Shown here one piece after another: positions 11,794 to 23,460 of a DNA stretch of 64,000 nt. Origin of the DNA: Artemisia argyi (lineage: Eukaryota; Streptophyta; Magnoliopsida; Asterales; Asteraceae); NCBI GenBank assembly GCA_030686995.1, contig CM060708.1, positions 259,970,044 through 260,034,043 on the forward strand. The letters run 5' to 3'. The position numbers were made by a program, and so were the translations under genes. Under the pieces are notes generated by a model. It worked only from the letters and a program-made list of their open reading frames with translations. It made no database searches and was not told the DNA's origin. Positions within the stretch are counted from its first letter, which is position 1; every line of letters begins with the position of its first letter.

Positions 11794-11949
11794 GTTAGAT
11801 GGATTAGTTAGCCCTAGATTAATAGGGGTATTGATCCATTATGTTTAGAGTTTGATATATTTGTTACATAACTTATTGAACATGCATATCAAACCCTAAA
11901 CCTAATGGATCCAAACTCACTATTAGGTTTGAGACAACTAACATATCTA
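11794..11949. mobile_element. 156-bp foldback MITE, 9-bp target duplication
   Basis: The arms pair over most of the length: GGATCCAAAC and AAACCCTAAACCTAATGGATCC on the right oppose TTGATCCATTATGTTTAGAG on the left. The flanks carry ACAATAACT at 11785-11793 and 11950-11958. A 9-bp duplication would fit a Mutator-type origin, while reading it as 8 bp would fit hAT. An A-rich tract lies just upstream (about 11740-11773). Confidence 0.6.
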
Positions 11950-11958
11950 ACAATAACT

Positions 11959-12538
11959 ACTATTATCCTCTTGGCACTAGCGCCTATAACATGAAAGAGC
12001 GGTGCAACAATAACGACGCCATAGGACTTGAAACACATATAACTTGGTGTTTATACCACTTGCACATTGCCCTTTACATGTTATCATGTTTATTAGCCAA
12101 GTTATCACGTATGAGTACAAAGAAAAATATAAGTTAGATCTTGCATGGTATCGACTACCATCACCCTCTGCTCTTTTTATAAAAATGAGGTGTACAATCC
12201 ATGTAAATTTCAAATTCCATAAGGCCTATTTGCTTCGGTCACATACCAATCAATTCTAATTTAAGTTTAAACCTATAAGTTTAAATTTGTATACACAAAT
12301 TATATTTATATTTATACTAATCATTAACCAGCTAAAAATGACTACTATTTATTTTTGTACTACATTATAATGCATTTGAGACAATTTAATAATTAGAAAG
12401 GTTTAAAATTCAGACTTTTTTCTTGCTTATTATGAAAAGATTTCAAAATTAATTTGTTAGGTAGTAAGTTGATTAGGAATTTGTTTGAAAGCGGTTGGTT
12501 GTTCAACCTAAAAATATTTGGTTTAACCATCCCTAATA
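11959..12538. other. intergenic, no gene recognised
   Basis: AT-rich unique sequence. I see no domain-bearing frame, RNA gene or repeat end. Confidence 0.5.
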
Positions 12539-12639
12539 TCTCTACTTATAAACCATGAAGACAACTAAACGTGCAATCAAATAACGCAAAATATAAATCA
12601 CACGGTACCCGCCGCCGCATTGTGCGGGTACCGTTCTAG
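12539..12639 (+). mobile_element. 101-bp mini-Helitron
   Basis: It begins TCTCTACTTATAA directly after an A and ends CTAG directly before a T, the Helitron rule. Just before the end is a perfect 9-bp GC-rich stem, GGTACCCGC / GCGGGTACC (12604-12632), with a short loop, then GTTCTAG. No coding capacity. The very small size leaves little besides the two termini. Confidence 0.65.
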
Positions 12640-13919
12640 TATTACTACAATATATTGACACTGTAACATTTGTGTCGTTCTGGTATCGATCAACCAATTG
12701 GATCCACACAACATTAACCACATGAGATTGATAGCCGATAGTGCAAACCGAAATTTCCAATTCGAAAGAATATCAAAAATAAATTAGTACTACGTAATAG
12801 TTTTTTTATTGAAGAAAAAACAATAAAAATAAGCATCAGCATCATAATAAAGTCAAGTTAGAAGAAAGGCAACATATGTACCCTTATCCGTCGTGGCTTC
12901 GTCGAGAAATGGGTTATAATGGAGGTAAAAGATGAAGATGTAAGAAATGACTAAAATAAATTTAACAAACCATTATAGTTATGTATTATGAGAATAAAGA
13001 AGTAGAGAAATATAATGAGTTATTTTTGTAAGTAAATTAAGGATTTATAGTTTTTATCCAAAAGATATTTGTCTGGTTGTTTCTTCTCTTTATTGTTGTG
13101 CTTGTGATGTTGAAAATGTTGACTCTTCAGTTTTTTAATTAATAGATTTGCTAAACATTGCTCAATGGGTAATGCTTAAAGCACCTTAAATAATTTGTTT
13201 TTCTATATTTAAAGTAGTTAGTAATTAATACATAATAAATGAACATAAAAATTAACTTTAAATTTATGCATTTTTAATTTAACAAAATTCAAATTTTCTT
13301 TTATATTCATAATAATTGTTTGCTTTAAGCTTAGTTCAGTGGACATTGTTGAACAAATCTCTTTAATTAATTCGTATTAAACTTTGAGAGCTTTTATTAA
13401 ACATGATGCAGTGAAAGCTCTATCGACTTGAACGAAAAATTAGTTATAATGGGTCCTTTATAGGGCCTATTGCACTCGGGTGTACAAACAAATATGTGTT
13501 TAGAAAAATAGATGTTGCTGGTGCTATTGCTGAAAAAGATTTAACTTGTAGGGTGTTTTTTTTTAGTTGTGTTTGGCAAACTAGCTATACTTTTAGATTA
13601 AAAGTTTAAAATGACATAATTTGTGAAAAATAATCTCCAGAATATTTTAAAGGTTAGTTTTAGGAACTTATTTTTCTAAAATAATCCATAATTTTGTCAT
13701 CCAAACAAAGATTATTTTTTAACCAAAGCTTATTTTTCAACAAAATAATTTTAAGATTCCATAATCCTCCATAATCTCTCGCGCCAAACTTGTCAAGCTG
13801 AGTTGTCGCTCTTGAGTTTTCATCATTGATGTTAAGTTGTTGTCGATCACAATTCACAATCACTTGAATAGTTGTCACGTCACGGTGTATATGTTCACTT
13901 GGTGGAAATAGTCTTTTAT
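12640..13919. other. intergenic, no gene recognised
   Basis: AT-rich sequence without recognisable coding exons, RNA genes or complete elements. Confidence 0.5.
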
Positions 13920-13927
13920 ATTACTAG

Positions 13928-14125
13928 CAGGGGCGGAGGCATGTGTAAGCCAGGGGTAGCGGTCGCTACACCTGAACTTTTACCCGGTAGTGTAATTTTA
14001 GCGATTTTTGGTGATTTTTGGCCATTTTTTTGGCGATTTCGCTACCCCTGAAACAAATTTTCGCTGCCCCTAAACAAATTTTCGTATTTCGCTATCCCTA
14101 AACTTGGCTCCTGGCTCCGCCACTG
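13928..14125. mobile_element. hAT-type MITE (CAGGGGCGGAG termini)
   Basis: A 198-bp element with left end CAGGGGCGGAGGC and right end GGCTCCGCCACTG, flanked by a perfect 8-bp duplication ATTACTAG at 13920-13927 and 14126-14133. The interior has repeated TTTCGCTACCCCTGAA-like blocks (about 14036-14103). It has the same terminal type as the element at 10205. Confidence 0.88.
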
Positions 14126-14202
14126 ATTACTAGAGTAAGTTACACCATGCCCAGATCAGTAGTTCAATATATCGGCCTATTATTTTTTTTTCTTCACATA
14201 AG

Positions 14203-14551
14203 TAGGGCTGAGCATCGGGCGAAAACCGGACCGGACCGACCAAAACCGGACCGGACCGAGGACCGAGAACCGGAAAAACCATAGACCGAGACCGGACCGA
14301 ATATGGTCGGTCCGGTCTCGGTCCGGTCCGGTCCGGTCGGTCTTCGGTCGGTCCGGTCCAATTAGGCAAGTTTTTTCGGGTTTTTGGTCGGTCCGGACTG
14401 GACCGGACCGGACCGACCGGACCGAGGACCGAATTTGGCAAAAAGCTTAGACCGAGGACCGGACCGAATGTGGTCGGTCCGGTCCGGTCGGTCTCGGTCC
14501 GGTCGGTTTTGTCGGTCGGTCCGGTCCATCCGGTCCGTTTGCTCAGCCCTA
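14203..14551. mobile_element. hAT-type MITE with GGTCCGGTCC repeats
   Basis: A 349-bp element with inverted termini TAGGGCTGAGCA / TGCTCAGCCCTA and perfect 8-bp flanks CACATAAG (14195-14202 and 14552-14559). The interior consists mostly of GGTCCGGTCC, GGTCGGTCC and their complements in both orientations, giving strong fold-back potential and high GC in an AT-rich setting. The arginine/proline-rich frames across it are translations of the repeat and not a gene. Confidence 0.9.
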
Positions 14552-14559
14552 CACATAAG

Positions 14560-15215
14560 TAGCTTTTATATTTACCGCTCGCTTGGTTTATAGATGAATT
14601 TGAAATAGATTTAGGATTTGGTAATGATTTGAAAGAAAAGTAGAAAAAATAAAAAATATAATACAATTTATTTATAAAATAATTTGTAAAAAGTTATTAA
14701 AAATTATTAAATTAAAAAATATTATTTAATAAAAAAAATGTAAAAGAAAGATAAACACGTTTTAAAGTTGGGCTAACACTTTTTAATGAATCGATACTAT
14801 TATGAGAAGAGAAAAATTGTACGGTTACCATTCACAAATTTTAGTCCATTACTAAATTATGAACCAAACATTTTAAATTTAAGTGACCTCTGAATTATGA
14901 TTCTACACCAATAAACCAAACACACCGTGAAACTCGGTTACAATGTTAAAATGATGGGTTTGTATAAGCGAATTTATAAAATCATGTCATTTCAGATGGT
15001 AAATAGCTGGAGTTAATCTTATATGATAACCACGTTGTCTCATCATTGATACATGTATTATTGCTTTTTTAAAACCTAGCCTAATCTTCATTAAGACCTC
15101 TTTAAATATGAAGCCACAATTTTTGACAAAATACTTTCTCGACATTATTGCTTCTATACGAACCAAATAAGCCAAATGTACAAATTGGTGACTACAACGT
15201 TTCAACCTCTTACTG
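14560..15215. other. upstream region of the glycosyltransferase gene
   Basis: AT-rich and non-coding. It presumably includes the promoter of the UGT gene, but I see no diagnostic element apart from the AT box near 15216. Confidence 0.4.
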
Positions 15216-15227
15216 TTTAAATAAATA
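15216..15227 (+). promoter_or_regulatory. possible TATA element of UGT gene
   Basis: TTTAAATAAATA lies about 55-65 bp upstream of the start codon at 15281. A start site some 30 bp downstream would leave a short leader. It is a weak match, reported because of its position. Confidence 0.3.
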
Positions 15228-15280
15228 GACCAAAAAACCCACCATAGTACTCCGTATTTGCATTACACACGTTCCACACA

Positions 15281-16717
15281 ATGGGTCAAAAGAAACTACA
15301 CCTAGCAATGGTCTCTAGTCCCGGCATTGGCCACTTATCCCCAGCGTTATTTCTTAGCCAACGTCTTGTAACCGGGCACAATGTCCGTGTCACCATCCTC
15401 ATTGTCACCACCACCAACACCTCAGAAACGCAATCCCAACTCATTAGCACCTACACAGCTGACACCAACATCTCGGTCATCGAAATCCCGGCTGCAGACA
15501 TCTCATCCATCGTTGCTCCCGATGCCAAAGTTGTCACGCGACTTTGTGCCATGATGCGGGAAACAATACCTACTATTCGTACGGCTATATTTTCTATGGA
15601 CCCTCGTCCAGATGTTCTTATGGGTGATATTTTCGCTAATGAATCTTGGGCTATAGCTGAAGAATTAAAGATACCTAAGTACGCGTTCGTGACTGGTAAC
15701 GCATGGTTTACCGGGCTGTTTGCTTACTCACCTGTACTGGATAAGAAAGTGGTGGGTCAGTATGTTGATCTGACCGAGCTAGTGGAGATACCTGGTTGCA
15801 AATCAGTTCGGCCAGAAGAGCTTATCGATCCCATGCTGGACCGGGATGATGAAGCGTATCGAGTTTATTTAAATCAAGCAGTTGGAGTGACATTAACAGA
15901 TGGTATTTTAATAAACACATGGGAACATCTTGAGCCACAAACTCTTGATTCACTAAGGAACAATGAGATATTTCGGTCCTTGAGAAACGACAAACCGGTT
16001 TACTCAGTTGGTCCCATTACCAAAAAATATGAACCGGCCAGTTCGAAGAACGAGGTGATAGAATGGCTAGACAAACAACCTGAGCAGTCGGTAATATATG
16101 TGTCGTTTGGAAGTGGCGGAACAATATCAGCTGAGCAAATAAAAGAGCTTGCTTGGGGGTTGGAGATGAGCCAACAAAGATTTGTCTGGGTGGTACGTCC
16201 ACCTTCTGGACAAAGTTCAGATGGGGCTTTTCTAAAACCCGGTCATGAGTCACGTGGACCAAATGATTCTGGTCCACCTGATTATTTTCCAGAAGGGTTC
16301 CTTACACGAACCCAAAAGGTGGGATTTGTAGTACCATCATGGGCTCCTCAAGTAGAGATTTTGAACCATACATCGGTCGCAGGTTTTCTTACACATTGTG
16401 GTTGGAACTCAACCCTAGAGAGCATTACAAGTGGGGTACCAATGATTGCATGGCCATTGTATGCGGAACAAAATATGAACGCGACCATGTTGGTTGAGGA
16501 TTTGAAGGTGGCTGTTAGACCGGAGGTGATGCCCACAAAGAAAGTGGTGGAGAGGGAGGAGATAGAGAGGATGGTTAGGTCTTTGGTGGTGGGTGAAGAA
16601 GGAAAAACAATGACAAATAACGTGAGGAGACTAAAGGCAAGTGCAGAGGAAGCAATGGGCATAAATGGGTCATCTTACATTTCCACATGTAGATTTATCC
16701 AGGATTGTTGGTCTTGA
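15281..16717 (+). CDS. UDP-glycosyltransferase, UGT72 (group E) type
   Basis: A single-exon 478-residue family 1 glycosyltransferase, full length for the family. It would transfer a sugar, usually glucose from UDP-glucose, to a phenolic or other small acceptor in the cytosol. His18 (in SSPGIGHLSP) and Asp116 (in DVLMGDIFAN) are in the positions of the catalytic His-Asp pair. The 44-residue PSPG donor-binding box runs Trp354 to Gln397, with HCGWNS and a final Gln, which usually indicates preference for UDP-glucose. The insert before the box (PPSGQSS...DYFPEGFLTRTQ) and PTKKVVEREEI after it resemble UGT72 members such as anthocyanidin 3-O-glucosyltransferase 5-like proteins. Annotated names in that group are poor guides to substrate, so no substrate is claimed. 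The start context ACAATGG is favourable. There are no breaks, and it is the only intact host gene seen here. Confidence 0.95.
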   Translation: MGQKKLHLAMVSSPGIGHLSPALFLSQRLVTGHNVRVTILIVTTTNTSETQSQLISTYTADTNISVIEIPAADISSIVAPDAKVVTRLCAMMRETIPTIRTAIFSMDPRPDVLMGDIFANESWAIAEELKIPKYAFVTGNAWFTGLFAYSPVLDKKVVGQYVDLTELVEIPGCKSVRPEELIDPMLDRDDEAYRVYLNQAVGVTLTDGILINTWEHLEPQTLDSLRNNEIFRSLRNDKPVYSVGPITKKYEPASSKNEVIEWLDKQPEQSVIYVSFGSGGTISAEQIKELAWGLEMSQQRFVWVVRPPSGQSSDGAFLKPGHESRGPNDSGPPDYFPEGFLTRTQKVGFVVPSWAPQVEILNHTSVAGFLTHCGWNSTLESITSGVPMIAWPLYAEQNMNATMLVEDLKVAVRPEVMPTKKVVEREEIERMVRSLVVGEEGKTMTNNVRRLKASAEEAMGINGSSYISTCRFIQDCWS

Positions 16718-18125
16718 TTTAACCTGGCCAAGAAGCAGTAGTAATTAACCTGGCCACGAAGTTGAACTGGCTTCAACTGAAGTCCAACAAAACAATAAGG
16801 ATCCATGGTTCAGATCTACGAGTTAACGGAAAGATTATTATTCGTATGGATTTAGTAGTCATTGTGGATGGAACTTAGTAGTCTACTAGTCTATTATTGT
16901 GCTTTTGTGTGTGCTTGTTTGTCTTATACTGAAAAAAAGCTATAAATAACAACCAACGATATGGTGGTATTGAAACTCAATTGTTTATTCTGGAAACCAT
17001 AACAAAGTCACTACGTCTGAATCATGGCTCTTTTGCACGTAACGCATCTAAGATCTATCAATGACCCAATGATTCTAGCAGCATAGTTCGGCAATTTCAA
17101 AGTAAATAATATACTAAACTCAGAGAACCTTTAATTTTATGATTCAACTTTAGCGGATATAGTGAATAAATAACACCAAGAGTAACAAAAAAAAAAAAAA
17201 AAAAAAAATGTCAAAAATATCTTAAGGGTCTTATACTATACGTGTTTACCTACTTGGTGTAATATAATCTTGATGCTCGTAGGACTGATGTTCACTCTAC
17301 AAGCTAGCTAGATGTATGATTTGTGAAGGAGCGCTTAAAACTTCTCAATATCTATTCACTGAATACCCCTTTACAATCCAGATTTAGGGTATAGTTGCGG
17401 CTTGGTGGGGCTTTGTTGACTATGCAAACACTATAACTTCGCCTAATCACTTGGAGTGACACTCTGAGCTTGAACCGTTCCAACGAAATCATGCTTTCAT
17501 GTGGTGATTTAAATAACGATTAGGATTTTGTTTTTGGATATATTGGAGATTTAGACACCGAATTTGTTTTGATCTATAGCTGCCAGGAAAGACTCACTCA
17601 TGGAAGAAATTAAAAGTTTCTTTCACATAGTTGAATTCTCAATTGGAATAGATTTTTTAAATCCACGTGGTTTGACTGGTTATGTACTTATGTGATTCAA
17701 AATTTATTCATTCCTCTCCAGTTTCTTTACAAGTGTTTTAACGAAGCTGGCGAAAAGTAAAACTATTTACGTTTTGAAACTACAAATATTACTAGAAGTA
17801 AGAGTTTACTATAGTGATATATTATTTTTTTGGCAATTTCACAACTTCTTTAAAATATGAAAATTTCATATATAAAAAAATCATCTTTTAAGAGTATAGT
17901 GCATAATGAATTCAATAGTTGTATTATGAGTATATATATAAAATTAATGATGAAAAGTGAAGAATATATGAAATTCTCCCCATTACTAATATACCATGCT
18001 TGTGAGCTCATGCTGATATTTCTTGATTTAAGTTATATAATGACGGCGCACATAAGTTCAATACATATAAAAAGAATAAATCACAACTATGATATATTTG
18101 TATAATTAGCTCTTTTATTTTTATA
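16718..18125. other. downstream and intergenic, no gene recognised
   Basis: 3' flank of the UGT gene, with an AATAAG near 16792 that could serve polyadenylation. The rest is AT-rich with an A tract at about 17189-17208. I see no other gene. Confidence 0.5.
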
Positions 18126-19510
18126 TCATTACTATATATATTAAATACCGTGGAATTGCTGCGTTTTCATTGGCTGTTACTTTTATGTAGCGAAAAAGAA
18201 TACGGCCCATCCAGTCCGGCCCATTAAATAAAACTGAAACTGTTAACAAAAAGATATGCAAACATAAAACCGGATAAGGGCTTTAGCCCGCAGGATGACA
18301 TGCTCGTTATAAGTAAGCCCGGTGAAAAAAATGTGATAGTGTGGCATTAGCACAGGGCCACACATTTACAGGCCCCTTCATTTTATACATGTCTATTGTA
18401 TTAAAGTACGAAATACCATATAAACATATACGTATGCAGCCTTAATATGCATGAGAAAAAAGTCGAAGCATATTTAGCCCACAAATATTAGAGATAGAAG
18501 CCCACATCTGTATGTTTAGGAGTTTATGAAAATTTAAGGTGCTTTACTAGTGTCGTCAACTTGTCATAATATTTTGAATACTTCAAAATATTTGTGTATT
18601 ATTAATGGATTATCGTCAATGGAACGGCTATGATTTCAAGCAGTTACTCCGTATATTATTATTATAACATGAAGTGTTATTATGAACAAAGTTAACTTAT
18701 GTAACCGTCGAACTCATGCTTAACGCATAGCGACTTGGCATTTATGTTATATCCATGACTCCACGTGGCGTTTATATATTAAAGGAACACTAGGAAACTG
18801 TTATGTAGATTATGCTTTATTAATCATCGTACTATATTATAATGAAGGAAGGCCTACTACTAATAGAATACCTAAAATTAAGCCTTACAACTTTTAAAGC
18901 TATAAGTACAACAACCAATGTTACTTATAGAAATTCTCTCATATTTAATTCTAACATACAATTAATACTAACAGTAAATACAATAAATAAATTATTATGT
19001 ACATTAAATATAATTAATTAACTGGTCAATAAATACAATTAATGCACTTATTAAACACCCCTTACATAAGAAATACAAATAATCAAGCATATTGTACAAC
19101 CAACTTAAACAAAAATTCCTGCATTAAATGTCACTAATACAAATAATAAAGCATATTATACAAATATTCAAGCCTAAACGGGCAATGGGCCAAATGGGCT
19201 CGAGCCGAACGGGCATGGGTAAAACGGGCTCGAGCCCGAACGGACACGAGCTAAACGAAATTTTTGATATCCGTAAATTTATTGTCAAAAAGAACATAAT
19301 AAACAAAAATATGTTCACATATTTTACAAACCAAACAAACTACTAAACAAAAAAAAATAATAAATAATAAATAAAATAATACAAACTAAGCAAAATTCCA
19401 TCAAACTTTTACAAAAAAAAAACTAATTAACGTACAAATAAAATAAATTATTAACCGAAAAAATTAAATTACAGGGTGTCCGCAGCTGCATCGCGCGGGG
19501 ACCCTGCTAG
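18126..19510 (+). mobile_element. probable non-autonomous Helitron
   Basis: The 3' end is convincing: a 12-bp stem CAGGGTGTCCGC / GCGGGGACCCTG with one mismatch (about 19472-19506), followed by CTAG at 19507-19510 and then T. The proposed 5' end is TCATTACTATATATATTAA after an A at 18125, which is less certain. There is no Rep/helicase coding sequence. Around 19176-19255 there is a cluster of GGGCTCGAGCC palindromes. Confidence 0.5.
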
Positions 19511-20260
19511 TATTAATAAAGTACAAATGAAATGCATAAATTAAGCTTAACAATCTAAATTCACATGAAGATTTGGATCGTTTAAGATAACATTATCTAA
19601 TACTTTCCCGCAATTTAAGCGATGAAATTGGGCAAGCTCAAATTGGAAAACAATTCTTGAATATTAAAAAAAAAAAATTAAAAAAAAAAGAAAAAAAAAA
19701 GATAGTTATCTTGATAAAAAAAATCAAGACTTTTTGATATGTACCTTGTCGAGACGAAGCGGATAAACATAATATGAAAAAGAGTATTATTTTTTTTCAA
19801 CGACTATCCAGACTTATAACAGAGCATGACGAAGCTTCCGACTAGTGGAGGCGGCGATTTCAGTATGATTTTCTGCGGAATTTAATTACGAATTTACGGG
19901 CACTGACGACGTCAACTAACTCTAAACAGTTTAAAAGCTATAAGAAAAACAATGAGCCAATTATATTTTAGAAACCCGACGTCTTGTTACGACGTGTGCC
20001 ACGTGACGGAGGCTACGGTGCAGATTCGAGAATGCTTTTTTCGGAATTTCAAAACGAAGTGGGCTTGGTAACTTAGTGAGCTTCTCTTTACGTTTGAATC
20101 TTCATGAAATATTAAATAAAATTTCATCATAGGTGCGTGTATAAAATAGATTAATGTATTAAATAAAAATACTATATCTATTCACAAAGTTAAATATTAA
20201 CAACACATGACATCTACTATTCTCTATATAAACTACCCGTTATAATACCCGTGCACGTAC

Positions 20261-20263
<3 letters not shown>
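19511..20263. other. intergenic, no gene recognised
   Basis: AT-rich sequence with an A-rich patch at about 19664-19701. I see no coding or RNA gene. Confidence 0.5.

Positions 20264-20310
<47 letters not shown>
20264..20310. repeat. 47-bp poly(T) tract
   Basis: An uninterrupted run of T directly following GTACGAG. The length should be treated with caution because such tracts are error-prone in assembly. Confidence 0.85.
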
Positions 20311-20315
<5 letters not shown>

Positions 20316-20355
20316 TAATTTAATAATGTTTTTTTATCTATTAAAAAGAAAAAAA

Positions 20356-20588
20356 GTTTTGCTAATAACAGCTCTAAGGGTTGTCGTTAAGCAAATAAGT
20401 TTTATTACAACACCATTTATTAATGCTTCAGATTGGATGATAATTGCGAAAAAAAGTGGAGACAATTTAGGATATAGCGATTATACAATTGATACTTGAT
20501 TGTGATTGGTTGAATTTCATTTTTACAAACAACTGTAATAAAATAATGTCTCTTAACGACAATCCTTAGGGCTGTCGTTAGCAAACCC
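20356..20588. mobile_element. MITE with about 36-bp terminal inverted repeats
   Basis: The left arm contains TTTGCTAATAACAGC and TAAGGGTTGTCGTTAAG. The right arm, reversed, contains TTTGCTAACGACAGC and TAAGGATTGTCGTTAAG. Arms of this length suggest a Mutator-like MITE, but the flanks are A-rich and no clear 9-bp duplication can be assigned. Confidence 0.55.
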
Positions 20589-20801
20589 AAAAAGGAATAG
20601 GTTATTTGTTGTTTTTGTTTTAATTACGGTTCTTAATTTTGGTTAATTATTTTTGACACATGTGGTAAAGATTCATATATAGTTTTGAATAGACATGGTC
20701 ATATTTATGTACAAAATTTAGTTACCACATGTTGTTTTTGTGTATCAATAATTTGAATCAATCGTGCTTTAATCTTATGCTTTTATATTAATGGTTGGAT
20801 T

Positions 20802-21229
20802 TGTTGAGAAAAGTGACACCGGACAGAAGCAAACCCACAACTAAAATATGAAATATGATAAAAGATGACACACGGATGTAACGTGGAAAACCCCAAAAGG
20901 GTAAAAACCACGGGCAATGAAATATACGTTTCACTATGTAAATTAGGAGTTACACCTTCTCTCTAGTTACAAGGATAAGACAAATTTATATCTCTTGTAA
21001 CTAGGAAATACTAAACACTCTTCTATTACACAAGAACTACTAGGAGAAAGATATCAAGAAAGAATGAGAAGTTAAAAAAAATGGGATGCAAATGAAGCTG
21101 TAGTTCATACCTTTTATAGGCAAGTTGGTTTGCATAATACGTCATGCATGACCACATAATTCAACTTGACATTCCACAACTTGCAAGATTCCATATCTTA
21201 TCCAAAAGATACATTATATCTATCCAACA
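20802..21229 (-). repeat. Copia A 3' LTR
   Basis: 428-bp LTR, minus orientation, with a TATA-type box TATAAAAG in the sense direction (near 21117). The flank on the low side is GGATT (20797-20801). No matching duplicate can be assigned because the other end of the composite is rearranged. Confidence 0.8.
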
Positions 21230-21303
21230 ATCTCCCACTTGAAGATCCGATTGAAGCTAAATCGATCTTCACACCGTTATCCTTCCTTGCACTTCCATGT
21301 TGC

Positions 21304-22680
21304 TTACGTTTCCGCTAGGCCGCATGAAGATCGGCACCATATAAACTTGTCACAGTTGATTGCCTTTGTCAGATAATCTGCCACGTTATCATCAGTATGA
21401 ATTTTCTGCATATCCACGGTTCCCTCTCCCACTTTCTCACGAACGAAGTGATACTAAACTCGTATATGCTTTGTCTTTGAATGAAATGCTGGATTCCTTG
21501 CTAGATACAAGGCACTCTGGTTGTCACAAAATATAGTAATTTTCTCTTGTTCGTGCTCGAGCTCTTCCAAAAACATCTTCAACCATACACCTTCTTTGCT
21601 GGCTTGAGCAGCTGCAACATATTCTGCTTCTGTTGTTGACATGGCCACAACTGACTGCAGTTTTGAAACCCAGCTTACTGTTCCGCCAGAAAGTGTAAAT
21701 GCATACCCGGTGGTTGATTTACTTCCGTCAAGATCACCTGCATAATCAGAATCAACATATCCCCTGACAATTAAACCCGATTCCCCATAACATATTGCAA
21801 CATCCGAGGTTCCTTTAAGATATCTAAAGATCCTCTTCACAGCTTCCCAATGCTCTCTACCAGGTTCCGCCATGTACCGACTCACTACTCCCACTGCATG
21901 TGCAATGTCTAGTCTTGTACAAATCATCGCGAACATTAAACTTCCCACTGCTGATGCATATGGTACTCGAGACATTTCCATCCTCTCTTCTTCACTGCTA
22001 GGGCTCATCTTGGAGGATAACTTGACATTAGTAGGAAACGGGGTTGATGTTGGCTTACAATCTTGCATATTAAACCTTTGCAAGATTTTCTTCACATAAC
22101 TTTTCTGTGAAAGCCAAATTTTCCTACTAACTCTATCTCGGTGAATTTGCATCCCTAGAATCTTGTTTGCGGGTCTAAGGTCTTTCATCTCAAATTCCTT
22201 AGCGAGCTCTGCCTTCAGCTTACTGATACGATCTTTGTTGGGGCCTGCAACCAACATGTCGTCTACATATAACAGCAAGATGACAAAATCATTGTCTCCA
22301 AACCTCTTGTAATATGCACAAGGGTCTGCGTGTAGTCTGTTATATCCAAGGCCAATGATAAAAGAATCAAATCTCCTGTACCAATACCGCGGCGCCTGCT
22401 TTAAACCGTACAGAGATTTGTTTAACCTGCAAACCAAGTTCTCTTTTCCTTTTTGTTTAAAACCTTCTGGTTAGAGCATGTAAATATCTTCCTCAAGATT
22501 TCCATGAAGAAATGCAGTTTTCACATCTAGCTGCTCTAGATGTAAATCATACGTAGCACACATTGCCAAAACCACTCGAACAGTCGTCATTCGAACCACA
22601 GGGGAAAATATTTCTTTGAAGTCGACTCCTTCTTTCTGAGCATATCCTTTGACTACCAATCTTGCACGATACCTCTCCAC
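21304..22680 (-). pseudogene. Copia A reverse transcriptase-RNase H
   Basis: Starts inside RT at [18 protein letters not shown]. The body holds the palm motif LLYVDDMLVAGP and the RNase H region (YVDSDYAGDLDGSKSTTGYA, IFCDNQSALYLARNP). Two in-frame stops are visible. One is near 22470, where half B has CAA (Gln). The other is near 21453, where half B has CAG (Gln). Both are single C-to-T changes. The C-terminus ends around 21304. Without integrase or protease this copy cannot act alone. Confidence 0.85.
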
Positions 22681-23277
22681 CTGTCTTGAACTGGCCTGTC
22701 TGTCCTCCCTATTGTTACGCCTATTTTCTTCTTCCAGAATAGCGGCTGCAACATCTTCGAAGAATAGTTAGTCCGAAAGAACATTACTGGTTAAGTTGAT
22801 TATGAGTTGGTCATATGAGTCAGGTAAACTTTGAAGTAGAATTTCAGCACGTTCCTGTGGCTCTATTTTACAACTCAAAGACGTGAGCTGAGAAAATAGA
22901 GTATTCAAGTTATTAACGTGCTCAGTTACTGAAGTAGATTCCGTCATGCGAAGAGCATAAAGTTTCCTCTTCAGAAATATTTTATTGTGGAGCGATCTTG
23001 CCTCGTACAATCGAGCAAGATGATCCCAAATCTCCTTTGCAGTCTTCTTCTCCTCTATGCTTGACAAAACTCCTGCTAGCGCCAGATGAAGATTTGCAAT
23101 AGCATTTCCGTCCATCTCGTCCCATTTACTGTCATCCATGACCTCAGCTGGCCTTTCGTCAATTGTCGCTAAACATTTATCATTTCTAAGGATAGCCCTC
23201 ATCTTTAATTTCCACAACGAGAAATTATTCCCATTGAGTTTTTCAATTTCAAATTTCGCCGCCATTGCTACAATCAC
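22681..23277 (-). pseudogene. Copia A gag, fused in frame to RT
   Basis: Copia-type Gag starting MIVAMAAKFEIEKLNGNN, with FSLWKLKMRAILRND and KEIWDHLARLYEARS characteristic of the UBN2-like capsid domain. An in-frame TAA at 22768-22770 interrupts it. The frame then continues ([20 protein letters not shown]) and joins RT at 22680/22681 without a shift, the bases between ...TCAAGACAG and GTGGAG... having been removed. Confidence 0.8.
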
Positions 23278-23460
23278 AATCTACTTTTCGACAAACTACT
23301 ATTTGCGGAGAATAGTAACGAACACCTTTTGAGTGAGTATAATCTTACTTATCTTTTGATCTGGAGGGTTCACTAATTAGTGGCAACCACAGAGCATATG
23401 ATAAATAATTACAGACACCCAACCTTAGCTCTTGATACCACTTGTTGATGACTATTCCAG

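Larger units (their letters stand above)
20802..23442 (-). mobile_element. Copia (Tnt1/Tork-like) half A of head-to-head composite
   Basis: Read on the minus strand this is PBS, gag, RT-RNase H, PPT, 3' LTR. The LTR is 20802-21229 (TGTTG...CAACA). The polypurine tract AAGTGGGAGAT abuts it. The 13-nt PBS-like GCTCTTGATACCA (23429-23441) matches the initiator-Met tRNA end apart from one inserted base. Protease, integrase and the start of RT are missing. The expected 5' LTR is absent: immediately beyond the PBS the sequence switches to half B in the opposite orientation. The lineage call rests on gag and LTR/PPT style. Confidence 0.85.

Noticed and set aside
14130..14666. Frames rich in RTGPTD/PDRTG on both strands
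   Set aside because: They are translations of the GGTCCGGTCC repeats of the hAT MITE and not protein genes.
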